From NCBI GenBank assembly GCA_040510195.1, contig JBEVJK010000076.1, positions 38,364 to 102,363 of the forward strand: a DNA stretch of 64,000 nucleotides. Reading direction: 5' to 3'. Positions 1-8,154 of the stretch are shown one piece after another. The notes below the pieces were generated by a model. That model did no database searches and was not told the DNA's origin. It saw nothing but the letters and a program-made list of their open reading frames with translations. This stretch comes from JBEVJK01 sp040510195. Lineage in GTDB: Bacteria > Pseudomonadota > Alphaproteobacteria > Rhizobiales > Rhizobiaceae. A program made the translations under genes and the position numbers. The first letter of the stretch is position 1, and each line of letters opens with the position of its first letter.

Positions 1-769
1 TGAGCGTGTCGGTATGAACGGCCATCGAGACGTCGAAATCGTCGGCGACGCTCAGCGCCGCGCGGATGGCGGACGGCGTCGATCCGTAGTCCTCATGCAC
101 CTTGAAGCCGGCCGCACCCGCCTTGAGCTGCTCGACCAGCGTGCTGCGCCCCGACGAATTGCCCTTGCCGTAGAGGCCGAAATTGATCGGCAGCCCCTCG
201 ATCGCGCGCAGCATCATCTCCAGGTTCCACGGCCCGTTGGTCGTGGTGACGCCGTTCGAGCCGTCGGCGGGGCCGATGCCGCCGCCCCACAGCGTGGTGA
301 TGCCGTTGCTGAGCGCGGCGTAGACCTGTTGCGGGGAAATGTAGTGGACGTGGGTGTCCATGCCGCCGGCAGTCAGGATCAGGTGCTCGCCCGAGATCGC
401 GTCGGTCGAGGTCCCGGTGGTCAGGCCGGGAGTCACCCCGTCCATGGTCGACGGGTTGCCGGCCTTGCCGATGCCGACGATCTTGCCGGCGCGCAGCCCG
501 ACATCCGCCTTCACGACGCCGATCATCGCGTCGACGATGGTGACGTTGGTGATGACCAGGTCGAGGCACCCGGCTTCCGAGGTCAGCAGGTTGTCGGAGC
601 CCATGCCGTCGCGCAGCGTCTTGCCGCCGCCATACTGCAGCTCGTCGCCGTAGACGGCGCGCAGGTCCTTTTCGATCTCGACGTAGAGATCGGTGTCGCC
701 CAGCCGGATCTTGTCGCCCAGGGTCGGGCCATAGAGGTCTGCATACTGGCGGCGCGGAATCTGGGTCAT
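1..769 (-). CDS. ureC: Urease subunit alpha (partial, N-terminal 256 residues)
   Basis: Catalytic subunit of the nickel urease that hydrolyses urea to ammonia and carbamate in the cytoplasm. The frame opens at the ATG complementary to 767-769 (MTQIPRRQYADLYGP) and runs off the left edge, so only the first ~45% is present. Visible active-site features are the nickel-binding HVH pair near residue 135, the lysine that becomes carbamylated followed by HEDYG (FKVHEDYG, near residue 217), and the later His in VHTDT just inside the edge. It is the last structural gene of a minus-strand ureA-ureB-ureC run, 41 bases after ureB. The remaining nickel ligands and the mobile flap lie outside the window. 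Accessory genes are expected to the left but cannot be seen. Confidence 0.97.
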   Translation of the reverse strand, partial: MTQIPRRQYADLYGPTLGDKIRLGDTDLYVEIEKDLRAVYGDELQYGGGKTLRDGMGSDNLLTSEAGCLDLVITNVTIVDAMIGVVKADVGLRAGKIVGIGKAGNPSTMDGVTPGLTTGTSTDAISGEHLILTAGGMDTHVHYISPQQVYAALSNGITTLWGGGIGPADGSNGVTTTNGPWNLEMMLRAIEGLPINFGLYGKGNSSGRSTLVEQLKAGAAGFKVHEDYGSTPSAIRAALSVADDFDVSMAVHTDTL

Positions 770-810
770 GTCGGAGCCTTGCGAGAACGGAAAGACGGGA
801 CGAGGTAGGG

Positions 811-1335
811 CTATTTGGACTTTGCCTTGGCTTTGCCCGAAGCCTGAGCGACGGGCGCCGGGCGACCGGACTTGAAGCCCCGTTCTTTAGCCCGCTCGAC
901 GGCGGCGTCGAGATTGGGGCGATAGTCCGGATGCGGCCCGTCACCCGTCCAGCCGTCGACGAGGTTGTTGAAGCCGGTGACGAAGCGGCGGCCGCCGAAC
1001 GGCACCAGCGTCACCTGCTTCTCGTCGCCGGGCTCGAAGCGGACTGCAGTGTTGGCCGGGATGTCCAAACGCAGGCCGAAAGCGGCGCGGCGGTCGAATT
1101 CGAGATAGCGGTTGGTCTCGAAGAAATGGAAATGCGAGCCTATCTGGACAGGCCGGTCGCCCGTGTTGCGCACCTTGAGCGTGATGCGCGGTCGCCCCGG
1201 GTTGAGCTCGACGGGCTCGTCGCGCAGGACATAGCCGCCGAGCGGGCGAACCGCCTTGTGAGGAATGTTCTCGTGCCCAGGCTGGGGATGCAGCGCTGCG
1301 ACCTTTCGCGCCGCGACCTTTCGTGCCTTCGCCAT
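811..1335 (-). CDS. ureB: Urease subunit beta, long form
   Basis: Non-catalytic beta subunit of urease. The core (IPHKAVRPLGGYVL, then the HFHFFETN and RRFVTGFNN-type segments) matches UreB. At 174 residues it is much longer than the usual ~100-110, with a basic N-terminal extension of ~25 residues and a C-terminal tail of ~45 residues rich in Lys, Ala and Pro. The start at 1335 is chosen because it follows a strong GAGGAGGGG ribosome site. The frame is open further upstream, but that region overlaps the gap after ureA and does not look like UreB. Long UreB tails are known from second-type rhizobial and Brucella ureases, and I infer the same here. Translated 47 bases after ureA, presumably in one transcript. 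Confidence 0.95.
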   Translation of the reverse strand: MAKARKVAARKVAALHPQPGHENIPHKAVRPLGGYVLRDEPVELNPGRPRITLKVRNTGDRPVQIGSHFHFFETNRYLEFDRRAAFGLRLDIPANTAVRFEPGDEKQVTLVPFGGRRFVTGFNNLVDGWTGDGPHPDYRPNLDAAVERAKERGFKSGRPAPVAQASGKAKAKSK

Positions 1336-1382
1336 GCTGTCCCCTCCTCGCTGACCGTTGAGCCGGTTCTTTCCGGCCGCCT

Positions 1383-1685
1383 TCAGGTGATCGGGTTGTG
1401 GAGGCTGACCAGCCGGCTGCCGTCCGTGAACACCGCTTCGACCTGGATCAGCGGCAAAAGGTCCGGCACGCCATCCATCACGTCGGACGATTTCAGCACC
1501 GAGCGGGCGCCGTCCATCACCTGCTCGACGGACTTTCCTTCGCGCGCCTGTTCCAGGACGTAAGAGCACAGAACGGCCACAGCTTCAGGATGATTGAGCT
1601 TCAGGCCCTTTGCCTGACGTTTGTGAGCAACTTCGGCCATCATATGAATAATAAGCTTGTCAAACTCACGAGGAGTAAGGTGCAT
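1383..1685 (-). CDS. ureA: Urease subunit gamma
   Basis: Smallest urease subunit, 100 residues as usual for the family. The opening MHLTPREFDKLIIHM and the ending DGSRLVSLHNPI are hallmark UreA segments. First of the three structural genes. The gene immediately upstream is a gamma-glutamyltransferase ending 69 bases away, not ureD, which heads many rhizobial urease operons. A short gap and shared orientation leave open that ggt and ureABC are co-transcribed. No clear promoter was recognised in the 69-base gap. Confidence 0.97.
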   Translation of the reverse strand: MHLTPREFDKLIIHMMAEVAHKRQAKGLKLNHPEAVAVLCSYVLEQAREGKSVEQVMDGARSVLKSSDVMDGVPDLLPLIQVEAVFTDGSRLVSLHNPIT

Positions 1686-1754
1686 CGCAGTCCCCTCAAG
1701 TCTTCGCGACCGGGCGTACGGTTGCAGAATCGGCCGCAGGTTGCAAGCTGTTGC

Positions 1755-3344
1755 CTAATATCCGATGGCGCAGCCGTCCTTTCGCGGGTCCGAGCCGCCG
1801 ATCAGGGCTCCCCGCCGCCAATCGATGACGATGCCCTGGGCGCCGCCGAGCGGCAGCGGACGCACCGCGACGTCATGCCCGCGCGACCTCAGCCCGGCAA
1901 CCGTCGCCTCCGGCACGCCACGTTCGACTTCGGTCGTCTCGTTGACATAGAAGGCGCGCGGGGCGTCGATCGCCTGTTGGATGTCCATGCCGTGGTCGAC
2001 GACGTTGCCGACGAGGAGCGCGTGGCCCATCGGCTGGAAGTCAGCGCCCATCACGCCGAACGACATCGTGCAGCGGCCGTCGTGCATCGCGAGTGCCGGA
2101 ATGATCGTGTGCAATGGGCGCTTGCCGGGCGCGATCGCGTTCGGATGATCGGGCTCGACGACGAAACCGGAGCCGCGATTGTGCAGCAAGACGCCGCTCT
2201 TCTCGGCGCAGATGCCGGTGCCGAAAGACGAATAGAGCGAATTGATCAGTGACACCACCGTCCGGTCGCGGTCCACGACCGTGAGGTAGGTCGTGTCGGA
2301 GGTTGGCAGGAACGCGTTGGGCAACGGCACGCGCCGGTCGAGATCGATGAGTTCGGCCAGCCTCCTGGCGAGTCGCTTGTCGAGCAAGCCCGCGACCGGC
2401 TCGCGCATCGCGGCAGGGTCAGCGACATGCGCGTCGCGCACGCCGAAGGCCAGCCTGGCCGCCTCGAGCGTCAGGTGCAGCCGCTCCGGGCCGAGCGGGT
2501 CGAGGCTCTCCACGTCGAACTGCTCGAGGATGTTGAGCAGCACCAGCGCGGTCAGTCCCTGGCCGTTCGGCGGCAGTTCGAGCACGTCCAGCCCGCGATA
2601 CTCGGTCGAGATCGGCTCCACCGCCTCGCCCTCGTGGCGCGCCAAATCCTCCGCGGCGAGCGAGCCGCCGGCCGCCCGAACGGTCGCGGCGATATCGGCC
2701 GCGATGTCGCCCTCGTAGAATGCCTTCGCGCCGCCCGCCGCGATCGTCCTCAGCGTCGCCGCGAGTGCCGGCAGGCGCATCACATGGCCGACCTCAGGCG
2801 ATCGACCGTCGACCAGGAAATGCTTCGTCGAACCAGCGTGCGCGGCGAGCTTGTCGACCTGCATGGACCAGTCGAATGCGACGCGCGGCGCGATCGGGAA
2901 ACCATGCTCGGCATGTCGGATCGCATGCTGCAGGACCTTGCCGAGACCGAAGCGGCCATGCGCGGCGAGGATCGACTCCCACGCTTCGACCGCCCCCGGC
3001 ACCGTGACCGCGTGCGGCGACGTTGCCGGTATCTTCCGACCCATCCCCTGCGCCAGCAACGTCTCCGCGTCGACGGCCGCCGCCGCGCGGCCCGAGCCGT
3101 TGTAGCCCCACACCGGTGTGTCCGGCTTCGCGACGAGACAGAAGCAGTCGCCGCCGAGGCCGGTCATCCCGGGCTCGACCACGCACAGCGCGGCGACGGC
3201 CGCTATGGCGGCGTCGGCGGCCGTGCCGCCGGCTTTGAGAATGTCAATCGCCGCGATGCTGGCGAGCGGATGGGAGGTCGCGGCCATCCCTTCGCAGGCG
3301 TAGACGGCGGAGCGGCCGGGCAGCTGGAAATCGCGCAATCTCAT
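1755..3344 (-). CDS. ggt: Gamma-glutamyltransferase family protein
   Basis: N-terminal nucleophile hydrolase of 529 residues that would cleave or transfer gamma-glutamyl groups, for example from glutathione. The N-terminal half carries the family segment GGTAADAAIAAVAALCVVEP. The autoprocessing site is the Thr pair in the segment SDTTYLTVVD near residue 360, where cleavage exposes the catalytic Thr. The GSGFVVEPDHPN and GGFFxxM-like substrate loops follow (here SFGVMGADFQPMG). The start at 3344 (MRLRDFQLPGR) fits the family; an in-frame start at 3440 adds a non-homologous 32-residue stretch. No obvious signal peptide, so it may be cytoplasmic, unlike periplasmic GGTs. It lies directly upstream of ureABC, so a nitrogen-salvage role is plausible but inferred. 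Confidence 0.93.
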   Translation of the reverse strand: MRLRDFQLPGRSAVYACEGMAATSHPLASIAAIDILKAGGTAADAAIAAVAALCVVEPGMTGLGGDCFCLVAKPDTPVWGYNGSGRAAAAVDAETLLAQGMGRKIPATSPHAVTVPGAVEAWESILAAHGRFGLGKVLQHAIRHAEHGFPIAPRVAFDWSMQVDKLAAHAGSTKHFLVDGRSPEVGHVMRLPALAATLRTIAAGGAKAFYEGDIAADIAATVRAAGGSLAAEDLARHEGEAVEPISTEYRGLDVLELPPNGQGLTALVLLNILEQFDVESLDPLGPERLHLTLEAARLAFGVRDAHVADPAAMREPVAGLLDKRLARRLAELIDLDRRVPLPNAFLPTSDTTYLTVVDRDRTVVSLINSLYSSFGTGICAEKSGVLLHNRGSGFVVEPDHPNAIAPGKRPLHTIIPALAMHDGRCTMSFGVMGADFQPMGHALLVGNVVDHGMDIQQAIDAPRAFYVNETTEVERGVPEATVAGLRSRGHDVAVRPLPLGGAQGIVIDWRRGALIGGSDPRKDGCAIGY

Positions 3345-3465
3345 GGCGTTTCGGGCATTGTGACGGACACCGACGTTAACCCTTTCGCCTGCCTCCGCAA
3401 ACGCATCGACGGAACCCTTCCTGCCGCCAGCAGTTTCCATTGCAGGTTAAATTCAGGAGGCAGAC

Positions 3466-3771
3466 ATGATTTTCCGTAGCACGATCGCCGCCACCATTCT
3501 TCTTGCCGGAACCGCTTTCGCGGCTGCGCAGACCGTCGTGGTCACGCCCGTGCAGGAGACTGTGGTCCGCGAGTATGTGAAAGCCAATCCCGTCGTCGTC
3601 GATCGTCCTTCCAACTTCGAGCTGGTCGTCGGGGCGCTGATTCCCGATATCCTGAAGCCGGGCGAACTGTCCGAAAACACAATGCCGACGCGCTATCAGT
3701 ACGTCGTTATCGACGGTCGGACCGCGCTGATCGATCCCGCGAGTCACCGCATCGTCCACATCATGAACTGA
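3466..3771 (+). CDS. DUF1236 domain secreted protein
   Basis: A 101-residue exported protein. Residues 1-21 form a signal peptide (MIFRSTIAATILLAGTAFAAA) with a likely cleavage after an Ala-x-Ala motif. The mature part is short, with a VREYVKANPVVVDRP segment and the closing IDGRTALIDPASHRIVHIM, typical of DUF1236 proteins that are common in rhizobia and have no established function. It is preceded by an AGGAGG ribosome site, diverges from ggt (121-base gap) and ends just before a rho-independent terminator, so it appears monocistronic. Periplasmic location is predicted from the signal peptide only. Confidence 0.88.
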   Translation: MIFRSTIAATILLAGTAFAAAQTVVVTPVQETVVREYVKANPVVVDRPSNFELVVGALIPDILKPGELSENTMPTRYQYVVIDGRTALIDPASHRIVHIMN

Positions 3772-3793
3772 TTCCGGGTTAACTTTAGTCGAC

Positions 3794-3831
3794 ATGCGCC
3801 GCGAGACGGAAGTCCCGCGGCGCATTTTTTC
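3794..3831 (+). terminator. Rho-independent terminator after the DUF1236 gene
   Basis: A 10-base stem (ATGCGCCGCG at 3794-3803 pairing with CGCGGCGCAT at 3816-3825) with a 12-base loop is followed by six T residues on the plus strand. It sits 22 bases after the stop of the DUF1236 gene and 10 bases before the convergent end of the helical-protein operon. The T-run exists only on the plus strand. Confidence 0.85.
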
Positions 3832-3840
3832 GGTCCGCTC

Positions 3841-5973
3841 CTACCGCTGGAAATTGAGGATGTCGAGGCCGGGCACGATCCTGCGGGGATCGCCCGGGCG
3901 GCGAAGCGCATCCTCGATCGCCTGCGCCGAGACGATGTCGGCGCGGCGGAGCACGCTCAGGATCGCCGTGCTGGCCTCGATCAGCCTTGCCCTGGCCAGG
4001 TCGGGGTTTTCCCTTGGCACCGGGTTCTCGGCCCTGATGACGGCTATCTGCAGCTCGCGGACCCACGCCAGAAGGTCGATGCCGCGGTCTTGGAAGGCCT
4101 CCTGCAGCATGCCGAGCTCGACGGTCGGATCGGCCACCAGCGCCTCGGCGATAAGGGTGGCCAAGGCTGTAAGGCGCGGATCCCCGCCAGGAGTCGCGGC
4201 ATTCACCGCGACCGCCCGGCGCGCCAGATCCACCAGGCCGTCCGTCGTTTCCACGGCCGGGGGCGCGGCCTCCGGCGCCAGGCCGGGCAGCTCTGGCCAT
4301 CCGGCGATCTGGAACAGATGCGCTTGCAGTGGGTCGAGCAAGCCTGCATCGCAGAGATCGTCGGTCAGGCTCCGCAAGGCGGTCTCGACCTGCATCCGCT
4401 CGGCGACGGGGAACTCCTGGGCGGCGCGGAACGTCGCATAGAAGTCCTGCATGGCCTCGCGGAAAGCGGCGACCGAGCGCGCCAGTTGATGGCCGGAGCG
4501 GTCGAGGAGCGTGGCGGCGGCGGCCTCCAGGTCGGCGCTGCGAAGCCGCTCTTCAAGCAGCTCCTCCAGTCGTCTCAAGCTGGCGCGGTTCATGCCGGAA
4601 TCGTGCTTCAAGAGCTGCAGCGCATAACTGACGTCGCCTACCAGGTCCTCGATGGCGGCGCCGAGCGGTCCGTGGCTCTGGGCGGCGCTGGAGACGGCGC
4701 ACCACGTCGCCTGCAGCGCCGCGTCGAGGTCGGCTGCGAGCGTGTCGCACGCCGTTTCCAGACGGTCCGCGGCCCGGGCGGCCACGTCGGGTCGGTCGCC
4801 GCGCTCGGCCACGATGGCGGATTGCAGCGCCATGGCCACCTCGCCGAACTGCGAACCGAGGTCGATGCCGAACCGCAGCAGCTTCAGGCGCAGCCGCTTC
4901 ATGTTGAAGCCGTCCAGGGCATCGGAAAGAACTCCGATCGAGTCCGCATGGGAGCGCCGCGGGCCGTCCAGCGCCCGCCGCAGGGCCTCGGCGAGCGCCG
5001 TGGCACCGTCGCGGACCTTGCCCTCCTCTTCGGCCAACTTGACTGCCTCGGTCGCGGCGGCCGCCTCCCTCGGCATCCTAGCGAGCCCCTCGAGAGTGGG
5101 GAGCGAGATCACCCCGGTCTGGTCGAGCTTCGCAAGCAATGTCTGCAGGCCGCTCTTCAGCCGGGCGATGCGAAACCGCGCCTCCTCGTCGCTCTGGCTC
5201 CAGCGCAGGCAGGCCGTGTCGACGCCGAGCGCGTCCACGGTATCGCCCGCGATGGCACGCAGGTCGCAGTCACAAAGCCCGGCGCGCAGGTAGTCCGTGA
5301 TCCGCTCCGCACGCAACGATCTCTCGGCCGGGTCGTCGCCGGGAAGCGTCACTCTGATCGCCCAGCGCAGCTGGTCGTCGAAGCCGAGGCGGATGTCGTC
5401 TTCGTTCCGCTCGTCCTCGCCAAGTCCGAGGCCGAGGATTCCGCAAAGCTCGGAGAGCAGCACTTGCAGATGCTCCTGATAGGTGGCCGTGTTCCTGCCT
5501 TGCTGCGAAAGCACCGATGCCGTCGCCAGATCGGTCCGCAGATGCTCGACCAGGCGCGCAAGGAGCTGGTCGCCGTTCGGAAGTTCCGCGAGCAGCCGGC
5601 GAGCATCGACGAGCGTGATGAGCTCGCGCAGGTCTTCGAGGCCGCAGGCCAGGTTTTCGCACTCTTCCGGAAGGTCGGCCCCGTTGGCGAGCCCCGCGAG
5701 CTCGTCGAGCAGGGACTGCACCGCCTCCGGGTAGGCCTCGCCCGTCGCGGAGACGGCTTGCACCGCGCCCCGCAGCGTCTGGATGCCCGGGCCGAGGACG
5801 GGCAGGGCAGGGCTGCCGGCCTCGCCGCCCTTTTGCCCGGCCACCATTGCGGTGGCGGCTGGCGACGGTCCGTTCGCGGGTCGGGGCGGCGAGGGCGCCG
5901 GTGAAGGTGACCTGGACTCGGCGCCGCCGCCGCTTTGCTGGGTCCTGCCGGTGTCGCTTGCGATGCGTCGCAT
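3841..5973 (-). CDS. Large helical protein of unknown function, paralog D (last gene of cluster)
   Basis: Not recognised. A 710-residue protein predicted to be almost entirely alpha-helical after a disordered first ~60 residues rich in Ser, Pro and Gly (opening MRRIASDTGR). It shares with the two upstream genes the segment W-A-[FI]-[KR]-V-T-L-P-G-D-D (residues 204-214), LQVLLSELCGILGLG (169-183), a GFNMKRLRLKLLRFG segment matching GFNLDRLKMNLRKFG of paralog C, and a DDLCDAGLLDPL turn. No membrane segment, signal peptide or catalytic motif is visible. The start is the only Met that reproduces the MRR opening of paralog C; its ribosome site is weak. It begins 14 bases after paralog C stops, so the genes are surely co-transcribed. 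The C-terminus is the most divergent of the set. Confidence 0.85.
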   Translation of the reverse strand: MRRIASDTGRTQQSGGGAESRSPSPAPSPPRPANGPSPAATAMVAGQKGGEAGSPALPVLGPGIQTLRGAVQAVSATGEAYPEAVQSLLDELAGLANGADLPEECENLACGLEDLRELITLVDARRLLAELPNGDQLLARLVEHLRTDLATASVLSQQGRNTATYQEHLQVLLSELCGILGLGLGEDERNEDDIRLGFDDQLRWAIRVTLPGDDPAERSLRAERITDYLRAGLCDCDLRAIAGDTVDALGVDTACLRWSQSDEEARFRIARLKSGLQTLLAKLDQTGVISLPTLEGLARMPREAAAATEAVKLAEEEGKVRDGATALAEALRRALDGPRRSHADSIGVLSDALDGFNMKRLRLKLLRFGIDLGSQFGEVAMALQSAIVAERGDRPDVAARAADRLETACDTLAADLDAALQATWCAVSSAAQSHGPLGAAIEDLVGDVSYALQLLKHDSGMNRASLRRLEELLEERLRSADLEAAAATLLDRSGHQLARSVAAFREAMQDFYATFRAAQEFPVAERMQVETALRSLTDDLCDAGLLDPLQAHLFQIAGWPELPGLAPEAAPPAVETTDGLVDLARRAVAVNAATPGGDPRLTALATLIAEALVADPTVELGMLQEAFQDRGIDLLAWVRELQIAVIRAENPVPRENPDLARARLIEASTAILSVLRRADIVSAQAIEDALRRPGDPRRIVPGLDILNFQR

Positions 5974-5987
5974 GGGCTCGCTCGGTG

Positions 5988-8138
5988 CTAGAAGAAATTG
6001 CGGCGGTCCAGTCCGCCATTCCACTGATGCGAGGTGAGGAGCCGCCAGATGGCCGCGGCTTCCAGGGCCGAGATGATGCCGGCGTCGACGAAGGCTCTGC
6101 CGATCCGCATGATGGCGGTGACGACGTCCACCTCCAGGTTCGCCCCGACGTCGTCCGGGCCGGGCGCTTCCAGCCGCTCCACCGCCGCGTGCAGCTCCGC
6201 GAACATGGCGGCAAGATCCCCGCCATGCATCCGCACGGCGCGGTTCAGCCTTCGCAGGTCGAGCTGGGCGATATCGAGCGCCTTCTGGATACGCAGGATG
6301 ACCATCGAAAAATCGGCATCGCCGAGCGCCCGATTCGTCCGGTCGAGGAGGACGTCGAGCTGGTCCATCGTCCTGATGACCGCCGGCCCCAGCTTGAAAT
6401 TGGGCGTTTCCGGCACCCAACCCTCGAAGCCGAAGTTCAGTCCGTCGAGGGGGTCCATCACCCCTGCCGCCACGAGATCGTCGACCAACGTCCGAACGGC
6501 GCGAAGCACGTCCCTCGTTACATCCGAGGCAGGCTCGTCGCCCTGGGCAAGCGCGATTTCCTTGGCGGAGACCAATTTCTCGACCGCCTGCTCCAGTTTC
6601 TGCGCGCTGCTCCCCAGATCGCGGCCTCCGAGGCCGAGCAGCCTCCGGCGTGCGCCATCCAGATCCCCGTCAAGGCTCGCGGCGAAGAGCCTCAGCAACG
6701 CCGTCATGTCCGGCTGATGGATGTGCGCGTCGTCCTTGATGGCCCACAGGGCAAGGTCCATGGCGCCGATCAGGCGGCCTGTGCTCATGCCGAGCGGCTG
6801 GTCGGCTGGCCCGCCGCCCTGCGCCTCCCATGATGCACCGAGCACCGCTTGCAACGCTTCGGAAAGCTGGCCGCTCGCCTTCTGAAGGCGGTCCGCCGCC
6901 TTCGCGACGGCCTCGGGCGGAGCGCCTTCGAGGCTCTTCTGGGCGTGGCGGAGTGCCTTCTCGAAGGCGCCGAAGACCGTCCCCAGCTCGTGACCGAACT
7001 TGCGCAGGTTCATCTTGAGCCGGTCGAGATTGAACCCCCGCAGGAACTCGCAGAGGCCGCGGATCAGGTCGGAGGGCTTCGCCAGCGCGTTGATCGCGCG
7101 TTCGAGCTGAGGCAGGAGGTCGCTCACGCCGTCCCTGACCAGGTCCTCATCCTCCTCCTTTGCGGGGGCGGTCGTATCCGCTTCTGGGACCCTGCCCGAG
7201 GGCAGCTCGGAAAGCCTGGCGATCTCCTCCCTGGAGAGGATGCCTGCCTGGTCGAGTCGCTGCAGAAGCGCATCCAGCGAGTGCTTCACCACCGCGAGCG
7301 AAATCCAGGCTTCGTCGCTGGTATGGTCCCATCTGACCTTTGAAACGTCCGAAACGATCTTCAGCGCCTCGGCAAATTCTGGTTTCCCCGCCCAGTCGGC
7401 GGGCAATTTGTCCAGCCGGGCATTCACATAGGCCATGACGCGTTCGAGCCGGTTGCCGTCCGCATCGTCGCCCGGCAGCGTCACCTTGAATGCCCAGCGG
7501 ATGGCGCTCGTCACGCTGGGCTGGACGTCGCGGCTCGACGGGCAGTCTTGCGCGCCCAGTCCGACCATGCCCACCAGGTCCTGCAGCACGAGCTGCATCG
7601 CGATCTGGATGGATTGGAGGATGTGGTCTTGAGCGGCGGGGTCCCGCCCCAGCGCCACGCACTTCCGGAATTGCTTGAGGATCTCGCCGAGGTCGATTTT
7701 GCGTTCCTTGACCTGCTGATTGAGCCTGCCGAGATCGACGACGGACAACACCTCCTTGAGTGCCGCGAGCCCGTTCCGCAGATTGAGCGATGCATCGGGC
7801 AGCTCGGCCTGGTCGCAAAGGGTCGCAATCGCCTGCAAGGTCTGCCGCAGGGCGTCCAGCTCGGCCGCCTCCTGTGGATCTGCCGGTGTCGGCGCCGCCG
7901 GCACGGCCACCATGTCGATGCGCTGAGTGAGCGTTCCGGACGGCATCCGGTAGGAGATCTCGGCCGGCCCTGGCCTCGCGGCCGGCTGCTGCGACATTGC
8001 CCGAGCGGCGTCCGCCGCGAGCCCCGACGACGGCGGTGACGGAGGGGGCGAGGACGTGGTTCGCGGCGCGGCCGCAGGGTCTCGCTCGCCCCCGCCATCG
8101 ACGGACGGCGACCGATTGCCATTTCCGATGCGGCGCAT
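5988..8138 (-). CDS. Large helical protein of unknown function, paralog C
   Basis: Not recognised. 716 residues; the first ~75 are Pro/Ser/Gly/Ala-rich and low complexity (MRRIGNGNRS), the rest strongly helical. Shared motifs with its neighbours: LQDLVGMVGLGAQ (185-197), WAFKVTLPGDD (215-225), DEAW (275-278), a LDQAGILSREEI turn (295-306), FLRGFNLDRLK (365-375), LGLGGRDL (501-508), DDLVAAGVMDPL (553-564) and GWVPETP (573-579). A third turn of the same kind, DAGIISALE, is near the C-terminus (685-693). The start at 8138 has a clear GGAGG ribosome site and sits 16 bases after the stop of paralog B. No enzyme, secretion or membrane signature is visible. Confidence 0.87.
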   Translation of the reverse strand: MRRIGNGNRSPSVDGGGERDPAAAPRTTSSPPPSPPSSGLAADAARAMSQQPAARPGPAEISYRMPSGTLTQRIDMVAVPAAPTPADPQEAAELDALRQTLQAIATLCDQAELPDASLNLRNGLAALKEVLSVVDLGRLNQQVKERKIDLGEILKQFRKCVALGRDPAAQDHILQSIQIAMQLVLQDLVGMVGLGAQDCPSSRDVQPSVTSAIRWAFKVTLPGDDADGNRLERVMAYVNARLDKLPADWAGKPEFAEALKIVSDVSKVRWDHTSDEAWISLAVVKHSLDALLQRLDQAGILSREEIARLSELPSGRVPEADTTAPAKEEDEDLVRDGVSDLLPQLERAINALAKPSDLIRGLCEFLRGFNLDRLKMNLRKFGHELGTVFGAFEKALRHAQKSLEGAPPEAVAKAADRLQKASGQLSEALQAVLGASWEAQGGGPADQPLGMSTGRLIGAMDLALWAIKDDAHIHQPDMTALLRLFAASLDGDLDGARRRLLGLGGRDLGSSAQKLEQAVEKLVSAKEIALAQGDEPASDVTRDVLRAVRTLVDDLVAAGVMDPLDGLNFGFEGWVPETPNFKLGPAVIRTMDQLDVLLDRTNRALGDADFSMVILRIQKALDIAQLDLRRLNRAVRMHGGDLAAMFAELHAAVERLEAPGPDDVGANLEVDVVTAIMRIGRAFVDAGIISALEAAAIWRLLTSHQWNGGLDRRNFF

Positions 8139-8154
8139 GGCTTTTTCCTCCGCT

